From contig QEOQ01000508.1 in NCBI GenBank assembly GCA_010279815.1, forward strand, positions 3,683,222-3,747,221: 64,000 bases of DNA. Direction: 5' to 3'. Made by a program: the position numbers and the translations under genes. Shown here piece after piece: positions 11,852-22,802 of this stretch. This stretch comes from Brachionus plicatilis. Lineage: Eukaryota; Rotifera; Eurotatoria; Ploima; Brachionidae. The notes below the pieces were generated by a model. It ran no database searches. It saw nothing but the letters and a program-made list of their open reading frames with translations, and was not told the DNA's origin. The number at the start of each line of letters is the position of its first letter. Position 1 is the stretch's first letter.

Positions 11852-12511
11852 CAGTAAAATTCCTCAAAATGAACATCCTCAAATGTGAACACCCCCGTAA
11901 GTGAACGCAAATTCTTTGCGACCGACCAAAATGAACCTTTTAACATGGGCCAAAATCCCTCAAATGTGAACATTCGGTATGTGAACATTCGGTATGTGAA
12001 CACTAAAAAATGGGAAAAAGTGAACAAAAAAAATGAAAACCAAAATTTATTTACTGTCATTTTCAATAATTTTTTTAATAATATTTACATAAAAGTATAC
12101 AAAATACATATAAAATTAATTTTTAAAAAAATCTACAATTTTAGATTGCTTAATATTTGTTGAATCTAAGAAATTATTTTCGAATGTCATAAATTCTTTA
12201 CATAAACTAGGGTTATTGTTAACTAAATAAAGCCTTATGTCTCCAATCATTCGATTGAATTGGTATTGAATTGGCTTTGAAGTAGACATTTTTGAAATTT
12301 ATTTTTGAAATGATTTTTGTTTTATTATTCAATACAATTTTTATTTACATGCATTATCTGTGTGTTTTAATTATTATTATAATTTAAAAATAAACTTAAA
12401 ATTTTTTTGGTTGAATGAAAATCTCGTAAATGTGAACTGTTCACTTTTTTCGTCGCGGTCACACAAAATTTGACCGCGACGGCCGGCGTTCACATTTGAG
12501 GGATTTTACTG
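11852..12511. mobile_element. Non-autonomous pogo/Tc1-like element with TA duplication
   Basis: The left end CAGTAAAATTCCTC and the inverted right end CAGTAAAATCCCTC are each flanked by TA (11850-11851 and 12512-12513). TA duplication with CAGT ends is typical of the Tc1/mariner-pogo group. Multiple subterminal copies of the motif ATGTGAAC occur, two in tandem near 11985. The 660 bp have no transposase; the small ORFs inside are translations of the repeats. Confidence 0.8.
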
Positions 12512-12645
12512 TAATATAAGTTGTAAGTTGTCTAATCAAAAATAAATCTAATTAATCTAATATTCTAAAACTAAAGTAAGATTATCAAAAAAAATTTCGA
12601 AACTATCCTTTTTGTACTCACTTATCAGCATTTTTAATCTTTCAT

Positions 12646-12798
12646 CTAATTTGGCATTTGATCTTGTTTAGGATTTTTCAAACGAAAAAAATGTCCTTTA
12701 AAAAATAGTTGCGGTTTATTTTTTCGAGAAAGTGTGACATAACCTTTCTCTTCTAATTCGAAATTATTTAAATTATCAATTAATTGGTCTATTAAACT
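12646..12798 (-). pseudogene. FLYWCH-like zinc finger exon fragment
   Basis: After a good acceptor (TCCTTTTTAG) the minus frame reads SLIDQLIDNLNNFE then GYVTLSRKNKPQLFFKGHFF and stops after about 50 residues. The pattern 'vt..r.gkp.L.f.G..f' is the start of a FLYWCH zinc finger, often found in transposon-derived genes, but the downstream Cys and His ligands are missing. A frameshifted continuation follows the stop. It may belong with the transposase remnant at 13442-13921 on the same strand. Confidence 0.35.
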
Positions 12799-13242
12799 CT
12801 AAAAAGGAAAATTTATTATTTAGATCAAAAAGTGTTTATTCTATAAAGGAAAATAATTTGCTTTTTTGAAACAAATTTTTCATTAATTGAATAATTTTTA
12901 GTCGTGTTTTTGATATTTTGTACTTGCTTTTTTGAATCGTAAAAGCTAAAAAGTTGCTATTTTTTTGCTAATTTAATTATGCTATTATAATTGAGATATT
13001 TTATTGTTTGCTATTTTAAAATACTCCCAACTCAATAGAACTAATAATGACCAGCAAGAGCCACTAGTATAGAACTCCACTAATCAAGACACCATGTAAA
13101 GCAAATATCACGATCTCAAGAACTATTTTTCAAATGTATTGACGAAAGGGTTTAGAAATGCTAATTTTCAATTCGAAATAGAAAATTTTCTAGGAATACA
13201 AGAAGCAAAGTCAGGTCTTGCGAATGATAAATTAGGCTCTGT

Positions 13243-14507
13243 AACGTTTCATAGCAAGTTATTTTTCATTACAAGACAAAATTCATCACATCACTATTTT
13301 TTTCATTGCATCACTATTTATTTCATAGCAGCTAATTATCTTTCATTGCAGGTAACTGTTTCATTGCAACAAGATTTCGATTAAGAAACAAATTTTTCGT
13401 GACCAGTTTTTATTTTTTGTGAACATTAATTTTAGAAAAATTTAAAAATCACCCTTATTATGTTTGACTTTCGCATACGGCGATTCGTCAATCTCAACAA
13501 TCTTGCTTGGACCTCCAAGTTTAAGATTTAAACGGTCAATATCAATTGCACAAAGTTGTCTAAGCTTAATGAAAATTTCAGAAACAGTTTCTTTATTGAT
13601 TTTTTGATTAAAATTCAATTCAATAATTGGAATTGTTTTAGCAATAGTTAGCTGAGCTGCCCAACACTTAAACACTCCCAATAAAATTCTAAGAGGTTTT
13701 TTAAGAAAAAAAGAATCATCGAATGCTGACTTATAACATTCACATCCACAACATCTCCAAGTTATTATAGTATTAGTAGCATCTTTACTCCTTTTCCGCA
13801 ATTTTAATTCCATTGTTTGCAGATGTTTTTTGCACTTATTATTTTCACATTTACGACTAGCCCGTACCAAACCAATTGCAGAGACTTGTCTAGAAATTTT
13901 TAAATCAATACTTTCATCCATAATTTTAACTTTTCAACTAAATAATTTTTTTTGAATTTTGAATAGAATGATGAAATCTAAATTGTAATTTTTAGCTTAA
14001 TCATAGTGTAAAAGAATAAGAGTTAAAATTTATCTTAGCATTATAAAATAGTGTTTTTAAATTTTTGTCTTTTTTAAATTATTTAATTTTTATTTTTTTA
14101 ATCTAAAATTGGTGAACATTTTTTTTTATGTGACTAGCTTATGGTCACCAAATATGTGACCAGAGATTATGTGAACAAAATGTTCACATTTTGGACTTGA
14201 TACTCATGGTCACATTTTTTTGTGAACAATTGTTCACATTTTCCACTAGACCAAGTTTTTTTTCATCATCCAGTCGTGCTTTTTGAAAAAAAAAAAATAA
14301 TAAATAAATCAAAAATCATTTTCTTATTTATTTCCAATTGATTTCTAATAAACTTAATTAAATTGTTTGCTTGTTATGAAATTTACCTTGCGATGAAAAA
14401 ATTTATCTTGCTATGAAAAAATTAACCTTGCTATCAAAAATTTCACTTTGCTTTGATTTTTCTTGCCATGAGTCAACTTGCAATGATTTGTCTTGCTATG
14501 AAACGTT
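13243..14507. mobile_element. Inverted-repeat element enclosing a Merlin-type transposase
   Basis: Perfect 16-bp ends AACGTTTCATAGCAAG (13243-13258) and its reverse complement (14492-14507). Degenerate copies of TTTCATAGCAAG/TTTCATTGCA recur inside both ends. AACGTT is itself a palindrome, so it could be a 6-bp target duplication rather than part of the repeat. A second set of GTGACC/GTGAAC motifs at 13396-13430 and 14140-14252 suggests a nested element. Confidence 0.65.
13442..13921 (-). pseudogene. Merlin (IS1016/ISXO2-like) transposase, N-terminal part
   Basis: The 159-residue ORF has a zinc-ribbon-like Cys array (CENNKC and CCGCEC), the 'kPLRILLGVFKCWA' region, and ends with KIVEIDESPYAKVKHNKGDF. 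The IDES motif carries the first catalytic Asp of the DDE domain. A full enzyme needs a second Asp and a Glu about 100-150 residues further on; these are absent because the frame stops just after the first motif. Family assignment is by motif recognition. The element end at about 14252 resembles the end of the element at 40663-41224. Confidence 0.7.
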
Positions 14508-14603
14508 CTAATGCCATAAATTATCATTTAATTCATTAAATTTTTTTAAATTAAATTTTCAAGTTGGCACTGTGGAAGCTTTTGTCGAGAAAATGAAAAA
14601 TTC

Positions 14604-14858
14604 TGGATAAGCAAGTAAACTATTATGAGATTTCTCCAAAAAGGCTAAGAGTCTCATACAGTGGTAAGATAACTGCTTCTTTACATAAAAGATAGCTAAT
14701 AAAGATAAAAGTGGTATAAACAGAGACAGTTACTGTTAATTATAATTATAAAAGTTAATAATAGTTACAAATGTTAAGAAGCAGTTTTCTTACCGCTGTA
14801 TAAGACTCTTAGCCTTTTTTTTTGGAGAAACCTCATAATAGTTTACTTGCTTATCCTA
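14604..14858. mobile_element. Palindromic MITE, arms of about 85 bp
   Basis: Left arm 14604-14690 (GGATAAGCAAGTAAACTATT at its start) and right arm 14770-14858 are inverted copies, including AAGGCTAAGAGTCT and CAGTGGTAAGA/CAGCGGTAAGA blocks. It has inserted into, and terminates, the Tc1-like fragment at 14843-15061, since the stop codon of that ORF lies in the right arm. The exact target duplication is not visible. Confidence 0.7.
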
Positions 14859-15061
14859 ACCGCCTGGGTCTTAGAATTAAAATCAGTGGCAAGTTTTTGA
14901 TAACTAGATGTAGGATCTTTTCTAATCTCTCTAATAATATAATTTTCATCCCTTAAAGTTAGCTTCCGGGGTCTACCAGAACGGCTTCGATCAGAGACAG
15001 AACCAGTCTCTTCATATCGTTTCTTAGTTGAAGAGACACATTTTGGAGATACACCTGACAA
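14843..15061 (-). pseudogene. Tc1-like transposase, N-terminal helix-turn-helix fragment
   Basis: The frame reads MSGVSPKCVSSTKKRYEETG, then a SRSGRPRKLT hinge and LRDENYIIREIRKDPTSSYQ. This is the classic bipartite paired-like DNA-binding domain with the GRPR/K hook of Tc1/mariner transposases. The DDE catalytic region is missing. The downstream sequence is replaced by the palindromic MITE. The ORF extends a little upstream (15061-15110) without a clear start. Confidence 0.75.
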
Positions 15062-15539
15062 CTTGGCTATTTCGTTTTGCTTTTTATCTCAAATTTTTAG
15101 CAGAACCACAATCTACCATTTTTGTGGGCTAGACACATTTTTTTCACCCATTTTTTGCCAAATTAAAGATTTTTTGGTAATGTTATTTAGAGACCAAGTG
15201 AGGAGTTGGAGAGTTTTTAAATTAAACAGTTAAAGAGCAAAATTTGCTCAAAATTAGAAGTTATTTAAGAATTAATCATAAAGGTGTGAAAAAAGGTAGC
15301 AATGGTTGCTAAAACTTTTGGATTACCCGAATTTCCAAACTTTTACACCGACTTTTATTTTTTATTTTTTAGAGGAAGTTTTTTCATTATAAATATTTAA
15401 AAGTTGATTATGTTTTTATGCCGAGTGTCATATATCAAATTGTAAAGAAAAAAAAAATCTACAAATTAGTGCTTTTATTTTTTTTTTTGTACACAATTTT
15501 TAGTAAAATACAACAAATAAACTATTAAAGATAAATAAA

Positions 15540-15573
15540 ATAATCAATTTCTAAACTTTTGCAACATTCTGTA
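15540..15573. mobile_element. Tc1-like terminal end
   Basis: The sequence ending CTGTA reads, on the minus strand, TACAGAATGTTGCAAAAGTT. That matches the usual 'TACAGT.....CAAAAGTTT' start of Tc1-type inverted repeats beside a TA. It is probably the 5' end of the element whose transposase fragment lies at 14843-15061. Confidence 0.5.
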
Positions 15574-15662
15574 TAATAATGATTTATAGTAATCTATCGC
15601 CAAAAATTTAATGCCAATTATTTTATTGCCATTTTCTTAAATAAAAATCAATCACCAAAAAT

Positions 15663-16464
15663 AAAAATAAAGATTTTATTTTGATTATTTATTTGTTTTC
15701 TGTACCGAGCTAAAGCTCCTTCAGAATAAGTTAAAAAGTAAAATAAAATAATAATGAAATAAAATAAAAATAAAATTAAAGTTAATAAAATAAGATAAAT
15801 AAAAAAGAATCAAAATAAAGTAATGAAAGTTGAAAAGACATAAATTGGAATAGATTGTTACATGTGGCACATGTTTGCATAGTTCAAGTTTCAGGAAAAT
15901 AATAAGAAATAGTAAGGTAGCAATTACACAATGGAGTTGGGTATTCAATATGTCTAGATTCGAAACCTTCTTTGTATTCCTTGTATCATATTTTAACTTA
16001 AGAATATATCAGGGAGTATCATATTTTAACTTAAGAATATATCTGACTGCTGTATTCTGTATTGCTTGTAGTTTTTTGATATTATTTTCTGAAAATGAAT
16101 TTAAACAAGGAAAAGAATAGTCTAAGATTGATCCGACTAAAGATTTATATAAATTTCCTAGTGTGTTTTGATTGAGACACCATTTTTTGTTTGACAATAA
16201 CTTAATAATATTTAGTCTTTTATTGCAGCGTTCTTTAATTTCGTCTACCAGTATATTAAAGTTTAACTTAGAATCAAATTTAATACCAAGAAATTTGATC
16301 TCTTTTTGGCTCACTATTCTGTTTCCATAAATTTTTAAGTTTAGATTATCACTCTCTTTTTTGTACCTAGAAAAGAATACTGAACACGACTTTTCATCTG
16401 ATATCAAAAGATTTAACGGCATTTTATTAAATAGGAACCGATTGCCGAAAAAAAAATTGAACAA
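15663..16464 (-). pseudogene. Non-LTR retrotransposon (CR1/Jockey-like) 3' end
   Basis: The ORF 16464-16009 (151 residues) carries the C-terminal reverse-transcriptase and thumb pattern: KEIKFLGIKFDSKLNFNILV, then LYKSLVGSILDYSFPCL and LQAIQNTAVRYILKL. Upstream catalytic motifs are absent, so it is a 5'-truncated copy. The 3' tail near 15700-15730 contains, on the minus strand, CTGAAGGAGCTTTAGCTCGG, which resembles the conserved 'CTGAAGAAG...' tail seen in plus orientation at 61021. Confidence 0.75.
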
Positions 16465-16903
16465 TTACTTTTGATTAATTTATATTTATCTTCAAAAAAA
16501 ACAAACTTGACTCTCATGCAAACATAACCGTTTAACGGAATAGGAATATTATTATACAAAAAAAATCATATAGGTTACTTAACTCAGTTTCGGCAATTTG
16601 AATCAATTGAAAATGTGATATATATTTTTAAAAATTATTGAAATATTCATAAAAACGTAATTAAAATAAATCCCAGGTAAATTTTTAGCTAAAACGATAG
16701 TTGCTTTTTTGTAAAGCCTTCGTGGCAGTATTAGAGATTTTTTTAATTTTTACTTACGTCAAATAAAAAATAAAAATTTTAATTTTGGTTTATTTGATTT
16801 GTTTATTTATTAAAAATAATTGGCAAACGTTAAAAAAATAATAGAAATTATTAATTTCACTTGATTTAAATAAAATTAAAAAAAAAAGAGTCAAAGAAAA
16901 ATA

Positions 16904-17431
16904 TTATAAAAATTCATCTGGATAAATAATTTTGACGCTTTCTGTATCTTTAAGACAATTAAAATGAGCAGGTAACTCAAGGGCCATGAAATTTTCGGGC
17001 GGACATTCGAAAGGAGACTTAATATTCCATGCTTCTAAAGTTGGTTTGAATCCAAAACGGATGTAGTATTCATGATGGCCCAGTACAAAAACACTCTGGT
17101 AACCCAGACAATTTGCAGCCTTTAATCCTTCCAATATTAATTTACTGCCGATACCCTTTTTTTGGAACGATGGCAACACACCGAGTGGAGCCAATGCAAG
17201 ACTTTTAATAATTTTTTTGTCACTTGATACTCTGATAGGAAAAAATAATATATGCCCCACTATTTTATTTTGTTCATTTGTATTTTCAGCAATAATTGAT
17301 AGTCGACATTCGAAATCTTCATTTTGTCTTAGTTGCCTTACCAGTTTAGATTCGAATTGACTGTTAAAGGCTGCGTCATGGACTTTATCAATCTGATCAT
17401 AATCAAGTTGACTTTCTTCTCGGATATTCAT
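16904..17431 (-). CDS. GNAT family N-acetyltransferase, bacterial YhbS-like
   Basis: Transfers acetyl from acetyl-CoA to an unknown amine. 175 residues, single exon, starting at the only upstream in-frame ATG. The acetyl-CoA binding segment is LAPLGVLPSFQKKGIG (residues 81-96, the Q-x-x-G-x-G/A signature), followed by a helix and then GHHEYYIRFGF (118-128), which matches the 'G.p.YY.RFGF' block of the YhbS/COG3153 group. The length is normal for that group. There are no introns, unlike its neighbours. The family is mainly bacterial, so lateral transfer is possible but unproven. The nearest neighbours are transposon remnants; I see no functional partner. Confidence 0.85.
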   Translation of the reverse strand: MNIREESQLDYDQIDKVHDAAFNSQFESKLVRQLRQNEDFECRLSIIAENTNEQNKIVGHILFFPIRVSSDKKIIKSLALAPLGVLPSFQKKGIGSKLILEGLKAANCLGYQSVFVLGHHEYYIRFGFKPTLEAWNIKSPFECPPENFMALELPAHFNCLKDTESVKIIYPDEFL

Positions 17432-18480
17432 CTTTCAGATTCTTATTTAACTGTTTGAAGCTCAAAATTATAATTTGTAAAATAATATTAATTAATGTTT
17501 AAGTGTATTAAATTTACAAAATTTAATTAAACATAAATTTATATTCAATATTATCTATTCCTAAATAACCTCAATTTAAAAAAAAAAAATTCAATAATGA
17601 AATATAAATTATTAAAATCATTGCTGATAAAAAAATTTTGCATAAAAAATAAGCTTATCTGATTGAGTTTCAAAATTTTCAATTTATTTTTAATTTTTAA
17701 AAAATTTTGCTGTGCTTTATATTTTTTATATTTTTATCTTAATATATCTATGTAAATAAGTTAAATTACAATTAACATATCTTAAAAAGATTTTGTTAAA
17801 TTTAACAAAATCTTTTAATAAAAGAAAGAAAGTACAGTTGGGAAATTTTTTCTTCTCAAAAAAGTTCCTTTTGTATAAATTTCTTATTATATTATTCAAA
17901 GAACTATTGAAATGACTTAATTTTTTAATTTTTAAGTATATTGTTCTTTTTTCAAGATACATCTAATCAAAAAACAAATAAAAAAAAAACGTCTAAATGA
18001 AGTAAAAGAAATTGTTTTTTGAAAAAATAAAGAGGATAATTTTTATAGAAATTACATAAATTATTCATCTCTGAACATTTGTTGAAAACAAAAAAAATTT
18101 TGTTCTTTTTCAAACATAATTGAGGAATTTTTTTGATAAGCTTTATTTCACTTTAAAAAATTCTAAAATCAAACAAGTCATTTAAAGAAAAAGAATATTT
18201 TTCGATATTACTTTGAAATATAACTGTCATACTCATACGGGAAATAAATCTATAAAAGAATAATTTAAAAGCTTAAAAGAATTGAAAAACAAAGTAAATT
18301 ATGATTTTATTATATTATGGAAAGATGCAGCTCTTTTATATTTTATTTTCAAAATTGTTAAAGAAAAATATTTTGACTTTTAAATAATTTATTTCTATAA
18401 ATAAATTTACTCAACTAATGTTTAGAATGAAGTATTTGAGTTTTTCACATTAGTCAATTAATAATAATCTTAAAAAATTC
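17432..18480. other. Non-coding AT-rich stretch
   Basis: No ORF of convincing composition. The 78-residue minus ORF at 17726-17962 is Lys/Asn/Phe-rich and looks like chance reading of AT-rich DNA. The first part may hold the promoter of the acetyltransferase gene. Confidence 0.5.
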
Positions 18481-18655
18481 AACGCCCTCTAGTGAGCGTG
18501 ACAGAGCTGAGCCAAGAGTTAATAAAGCCAAAGAAATTGAAATCTTTTCATCGTGCTATGTCAGATCCCGGATGTCCGCGGGTCCAGCCTTGTCAAGAAG
18601 GTCGAGTCCTAAATCGAGCTGGGCATTGCCAAGAACACTTGAATCCAAGGAATGA
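18481..18655. other. Isolated GC-rich patch, possible exon or RNA gene
   Basis: About 175 bp of balanced composition in an AT-rich desert. Two plus frames and one minus frame stay open for much of it. One plus frame contains CPRVQPCQEGRVLNRAGHCQ; the minus frame contains NAQLDLGLDLLDKAGPADIR. The segment GGTCGAGTCC resembles a tRNA B box, but no tRNA fold is apparent. I cannot decide between exon, processed pseudogene and non-coding RNA. Confidence 0.35.
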
Positions 18656-19218
18656 TTGATATATTGGATAAAGATAAATTAGAAGAAAAAAAGAAATTAT
18701 ATTTTATGATGATACTAAATTTACTGCTACTAAAAAAAATCAAATGATAATAATTTTATTTTATGTGATACTAATTTCACTGATTTTTAATATCAATGTG
18801 TAAATATACTCAAACATTTTGATAAAACTAATTAAGTGATTAATATTTCTATATTTATTTATTTAAAAAAAAAAAAAAAAAACTTAAGTCTCATAGGCAA
18901 GTTGAAAAGGAAACACAAAAATACTAATTACTATTTTACAAAGAAAATAAAAAATAAAAAAAAATCTGATTTACAAATCACATTAAGTTTAATAAATAAT
19001 TAATCCATTTAAAATTTTATAAAAATGTAAAAGTCTAGATTACATAAAAGAGTGGCAAAGAGAGAAAAAATCTAAATAATTAAGAAATTGCAGGCTTAAG
19101 TAAAAGATTCAATTAGTCAAAATAAAAGTAAAAAGTTACATTACTATCTAATGAAATTCTTATTTTATGAACAAAAACTTAGCTGAGTCAATTAAGCCTC
19201 TGTTTTTTTTTTTTTTAA

Positions 19219-19614
19219 AGTTTATTTCAAAAATTTAAATGGCTCTGAGTAATAGAACTCCTTCCGCCATTGTTTTTCTTTTTTTTTTATTTAATAGTTT
19301 TACATTAATAAATTGAATAAATAAATAATTTTAGTTGATTTTTAATGATTAAAAAAAAAAAGTCTCTGTTTTGGCACTTGAACAGCTCATTTATAATTTC
19401 GAGTTAGACTTTTTTTTCATATTCTCGGCATTCAACACCAATCTTTTGTTCCAATGTTCTCAATTGTCTGAATTGTAAAGTCAGAGATCTCGAACTTTCA
19501 GTCTTGGCTCAAAGAAACTTGTTAAATTTGGACAATCAGTTTAAAAAAGAAGAAGATAAAAAAGAAATTATTTTTTCAGAATAAAAAAATTAAACTAATT
19601 TACAATAATTTACC
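19219..19614 (+). other. Possible small spliced gene with coiled-coil C-terminus
   Basis: A strong acceptor (poly-T then AAAG) at about 19218 is followed by ATG at 19231-19260 reading MALSNRTPSAI. Further on (19481-19582) the plus frame reads VRDLELSVLAQRNLLNLDNQ then FKKEEDKKEIIFSE and stop, a typical charged helix. The intervening splice sites are weak and the middle exon is uncertain. No family recognised. Confidence 0.25.
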
Positions 19615-19801
19615 TGCATTTTTTTCCAATTTAATTGACTTTTTTTTTTCTATGTAATTAAATAACATTTAAATAAAATTTTTCTTATTAAATTTCGAGA
19701 TTTTTTTGTCTTTTTTCAATAATTAACATTTTTCTTTAAATTGATTTTATTTCTATATGACTATTCTATAAAAAAAACTTTATATAAAGACATAGAGCCT
19801 G

Positions 19802-19873
19802 GTTGGTTAATTAATTATTTGTTATAATTAATTATTTGTTATATTAATTAATTATTTGTTATAATTAATTAAG
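19802..19873. repeat. Short tandem repeat, period about 22-24 bp
   Basis: Three successive units of TTAATTAATTATTTGTTATA with small variations. A simple-sequence array in a non-coding interval. Confidence 0.7.
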
Positions 19874-20653
19874 GTTGTTTTGTGTAAATTTTCTCTTAAA
19901 AAGGGAAAAGTTCAAAAGTGTCTATTTTTCAGAGGTAAAAAAGACAAAATTTATAGCGAAAATTTTTCAAAGAAAAATCATTAATTATCAATAGCTTGCA
20001 ATTAGATTTGTTTTTTATTTAATACTAGCTAAACTTAATTTAAGCTAAAGCTAAAGATAAATTCAAATAAAAATAAAATTTTTCAAGGATTTTTTTTCTT
20101 ACATACTTTTATTCTATAATTTATTTTATTTATTTTAAAAATAATTTAAGAGCCGTGTTCCTTGGGAAGTTCAGAATGGTCTAAAACCTTCTTTTCAACC
20201 CGCATGCGATTATAAAAATGTTTAATACCTCTTATTTTATAAGAATTTGTAAAAATTGCATTAATTTTATATCTAATCTTGTCTTCTTAACCGGTTTAAA
20301 ACATAACACATATTTTAATAAGAATTGTGATTTTTTTAAATCTTTTTAAGTCAGATACATGTCATCAAACCTAAATAATGTTTAATATAATTTAATAATT
20401 TTTACAGACATGACAATAAAGTGAAAATTTCAATTTCAAAAATTCGTTTGTACGTCTATAAAATTTTCACAAATACGTAAAATAATATTTTTCGTTAACT
20501 TAATTGGGATAAAAATCGATTGAATTACTTTATTAATAAAAAAAATTTAAACCAATGGCGAAATTTAGCAAGAAAATTAAAATCAATTTTACTTTTATAA
20601 ATAAATACTTTAAAAAAATTTAGATATGCATATTTATTTTATAATGAATTTAA

Positions 20654-20953
20654 ATACTGTATTCACTCGTTCGATTCTGCTGCACCACATGCTCTGAAAT
20701 TCTTAATTTAATGCGTCATCGAGTTTAAAAAATAAGAGCAATTTTTAAAAATTTAGAAAATAAAATATTAGAAAAATTAATTTTTTACTATTTAATCATA
20801 GCTAAAATTTGAGTTCTGGTGCGGAATTTTTGTTGTAAAATTTTAATAAAAAGTTAAAAAATCAAGGTAAAAAATCAATTTTATCGAGATATAGAGTTGA
20901 TAGAATGACGAATTAATTAAACAGCTGCACTAAATGCATAATAAAAAATTTAA
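20654..20953. repeat. Dispersed repeat, copy 2 (TGCTGCACCAC family)
   Basis: Same ordered blocks as 6232-6700, but shorter through internal deletions. Non-coding. The surrounding 19.9-21.2 kb otherwise shows nothing recognisable. Confidence 0.6.
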
Positions 20954-21283
20954 AAAAGTTAAAATTTTAGTAATATGACTTTTTAGTAAGTTAACTTGAT
21001 TATTTGAGGTTAAAAATAATTTCACTTTTTACTTTTTTTAATTTGATTTTATATTTTTGATGATTTGATTTTTTTTTTACGTTTTTTAACTATTTAAATT
21101 TTAACTTGACTTTATGAATTTTGAATAACTCTGAATTTAAGTTATAGAAAGTTTCAAATTAGTTAAGTAAACTTAAAATAAATAAATTTTTTTGGGAAGT
21201 ATTTAAATAACCACTTAAGATTAGAAAAAAAGAAAAAATTCATCTGCAAATGAAAAAAATCTTTGATTCCTGAATTGAATGTA

Positions 21284-22289
21284 CAGTACCGATTTGTTCC
21301 AGTGATTTTACTAAAATTTCCTCAAATTTACCAAAATTTCAGTAAATATACGGGAATTCCGGTAATTTTACGTAAAATTGCAAAAGAGAAAAACAGTTTG
21401 TTTTCAAAATTAAAAGAAAATTTAAGATAAAAAAAAAAAGATTTTTTTTATTTTAATTGATTTAGATTGATTCGTAAATTTTTATTGGTTTTAGTGACAA
21501 ATAGCGAATAAAAGTTAAAAAAAAAAGAAAAATTTAAATTAAATTTTTTTAATATCGAAATTATTAGATACATAAATTTTATTGATTTGATCTGTTGCCA
21601 TTTTTCTCAATTTCAATTTCAATTACCTAATATATCAAAGTAAAGAATTTTAAAGAGGCAATAATTTAAATTTAAATTTCAAATTTTGTACGGAAATAAT
21701 ATCAGAATATTTGTAACCATTTGGTAAAACTAAATTTTATAGATTAAATCACCACCTAAGTCTCCAGATTTAAATCCACTTCAAAAGCTGTAGAATGAAA
21801 TGAAAGAATTTGCAAGAAAATGGTGTTTACCATAGCTGTTGAAGCATTGGCTATTAGGGAATTTTGAAAATCACTAACAGTTGAAAATAGAAGTAAATAT
21901 ATAAATCATTTGTAAGCGATTGAAATTTAAATTTAAATTATTGCCTCTTTAAAATTCTTAACTTTGATAAATTAGGTAATTGAAATTGAAATTGAGAAAA
22001 ATGGCAACTGATCAAATCAATAAAATTTATGTATCAAATAATTTCGATATTAAAAAAATTTAATTTAAATTTTTCTTTTTTTTTTTTAACTTTTATTCAC
22101 TATTTTTCACTAAAATCAATAAAAATTTTCGAAAATTGCGTTAAAAAAATCTACTTTTTTATCTAAAATTTTCTATTAATTTTGAAAAAAAAACTTTTTT
22201 TTTTCACTTTAGCTTTTTTACGTAAAATTACCGAAGTTCGCGTAAATTCGCGTAAATTTTGGTAAAACCACTGGAACAAATCAGTACTG
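21284..22289. mobile_element. Tc1/mariner-like element with extended inverted arms
   Basis: Ends CAGTACCGATTTGTTCCAGT and inverted CAGTACTGATTTGTTCCAGT are each flanked by TA (21282-21283, 22290-22291). The homology of the arms extends inward for hundreds of bases (about 21480-21680 against 21920-22130). The unpaired centre at 21745-21915 reads, on plus, KSPDLNPLQKL, a stop in place of Trp, then NEMKEFARKW and later SKYINHL. This is the C-terminal DDE segment of a Tc1-like transposase. GTAAAATTAC-type motifs line the ends and recur at 26.4, 46.5 and 56.7-57.3 kb. Confidence 0.82.
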
Positions 22290-22802
22290 TATATTCTTAT
22301 CTAGTTTAAAGACTGTTTATTTTATTATTAAAAAAGTTAAATAAAAAAAAGAAAAAAGTGACCAATATTTTTTGTATTTTAGGGTTAAAGATAAAGTCAA
22401 TGGTTGCTTACTTTTAGATTCACTCCAATTCAATTGAAATCTCGTTTTTCTAAAGAATATGATAAATGAAAAGAAATTTTTGAATTTAAATAAAAAGACA
22501 AAATTTTTTTTTATTATTTTTGCACAATTAATTGAACATTTGCCATATTTTATGTACCATAATGCAAAGCTTTCTATTTGCACGAGCTTTCTAACAAAAT
22601 CTTTTCATGTATTCACCAAAATTGGTTCGAAAAAATGCTTAACTCATATTTTATCTCAAATTTTTGTTTCCAATGAATGCAAGCTTTAATTTGAAAAATT
22701 AAGGACTTCACTTGGTCTCAATTGTATCTGATTTAATCAATAAAAATAACCAATCTTTTATTTATTTAGATTATTTTACATAAATAATTAAAGAGTCACA
22801 AC

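Noticed and set aside
15721..15948. 75-residue hydrophobic minus ORF
   Set aside because: It lies in the LINE 3' tail and simple AT-rich repeats; the hydrophobicity comes from TTT/ATT runs.
18560..18630. tRNA gene in the GC-rich patch because of a B-box-like GGTCGAGTCC
   Set aside because: No A box at a suitable distance and no acceptor or anticodon stem.
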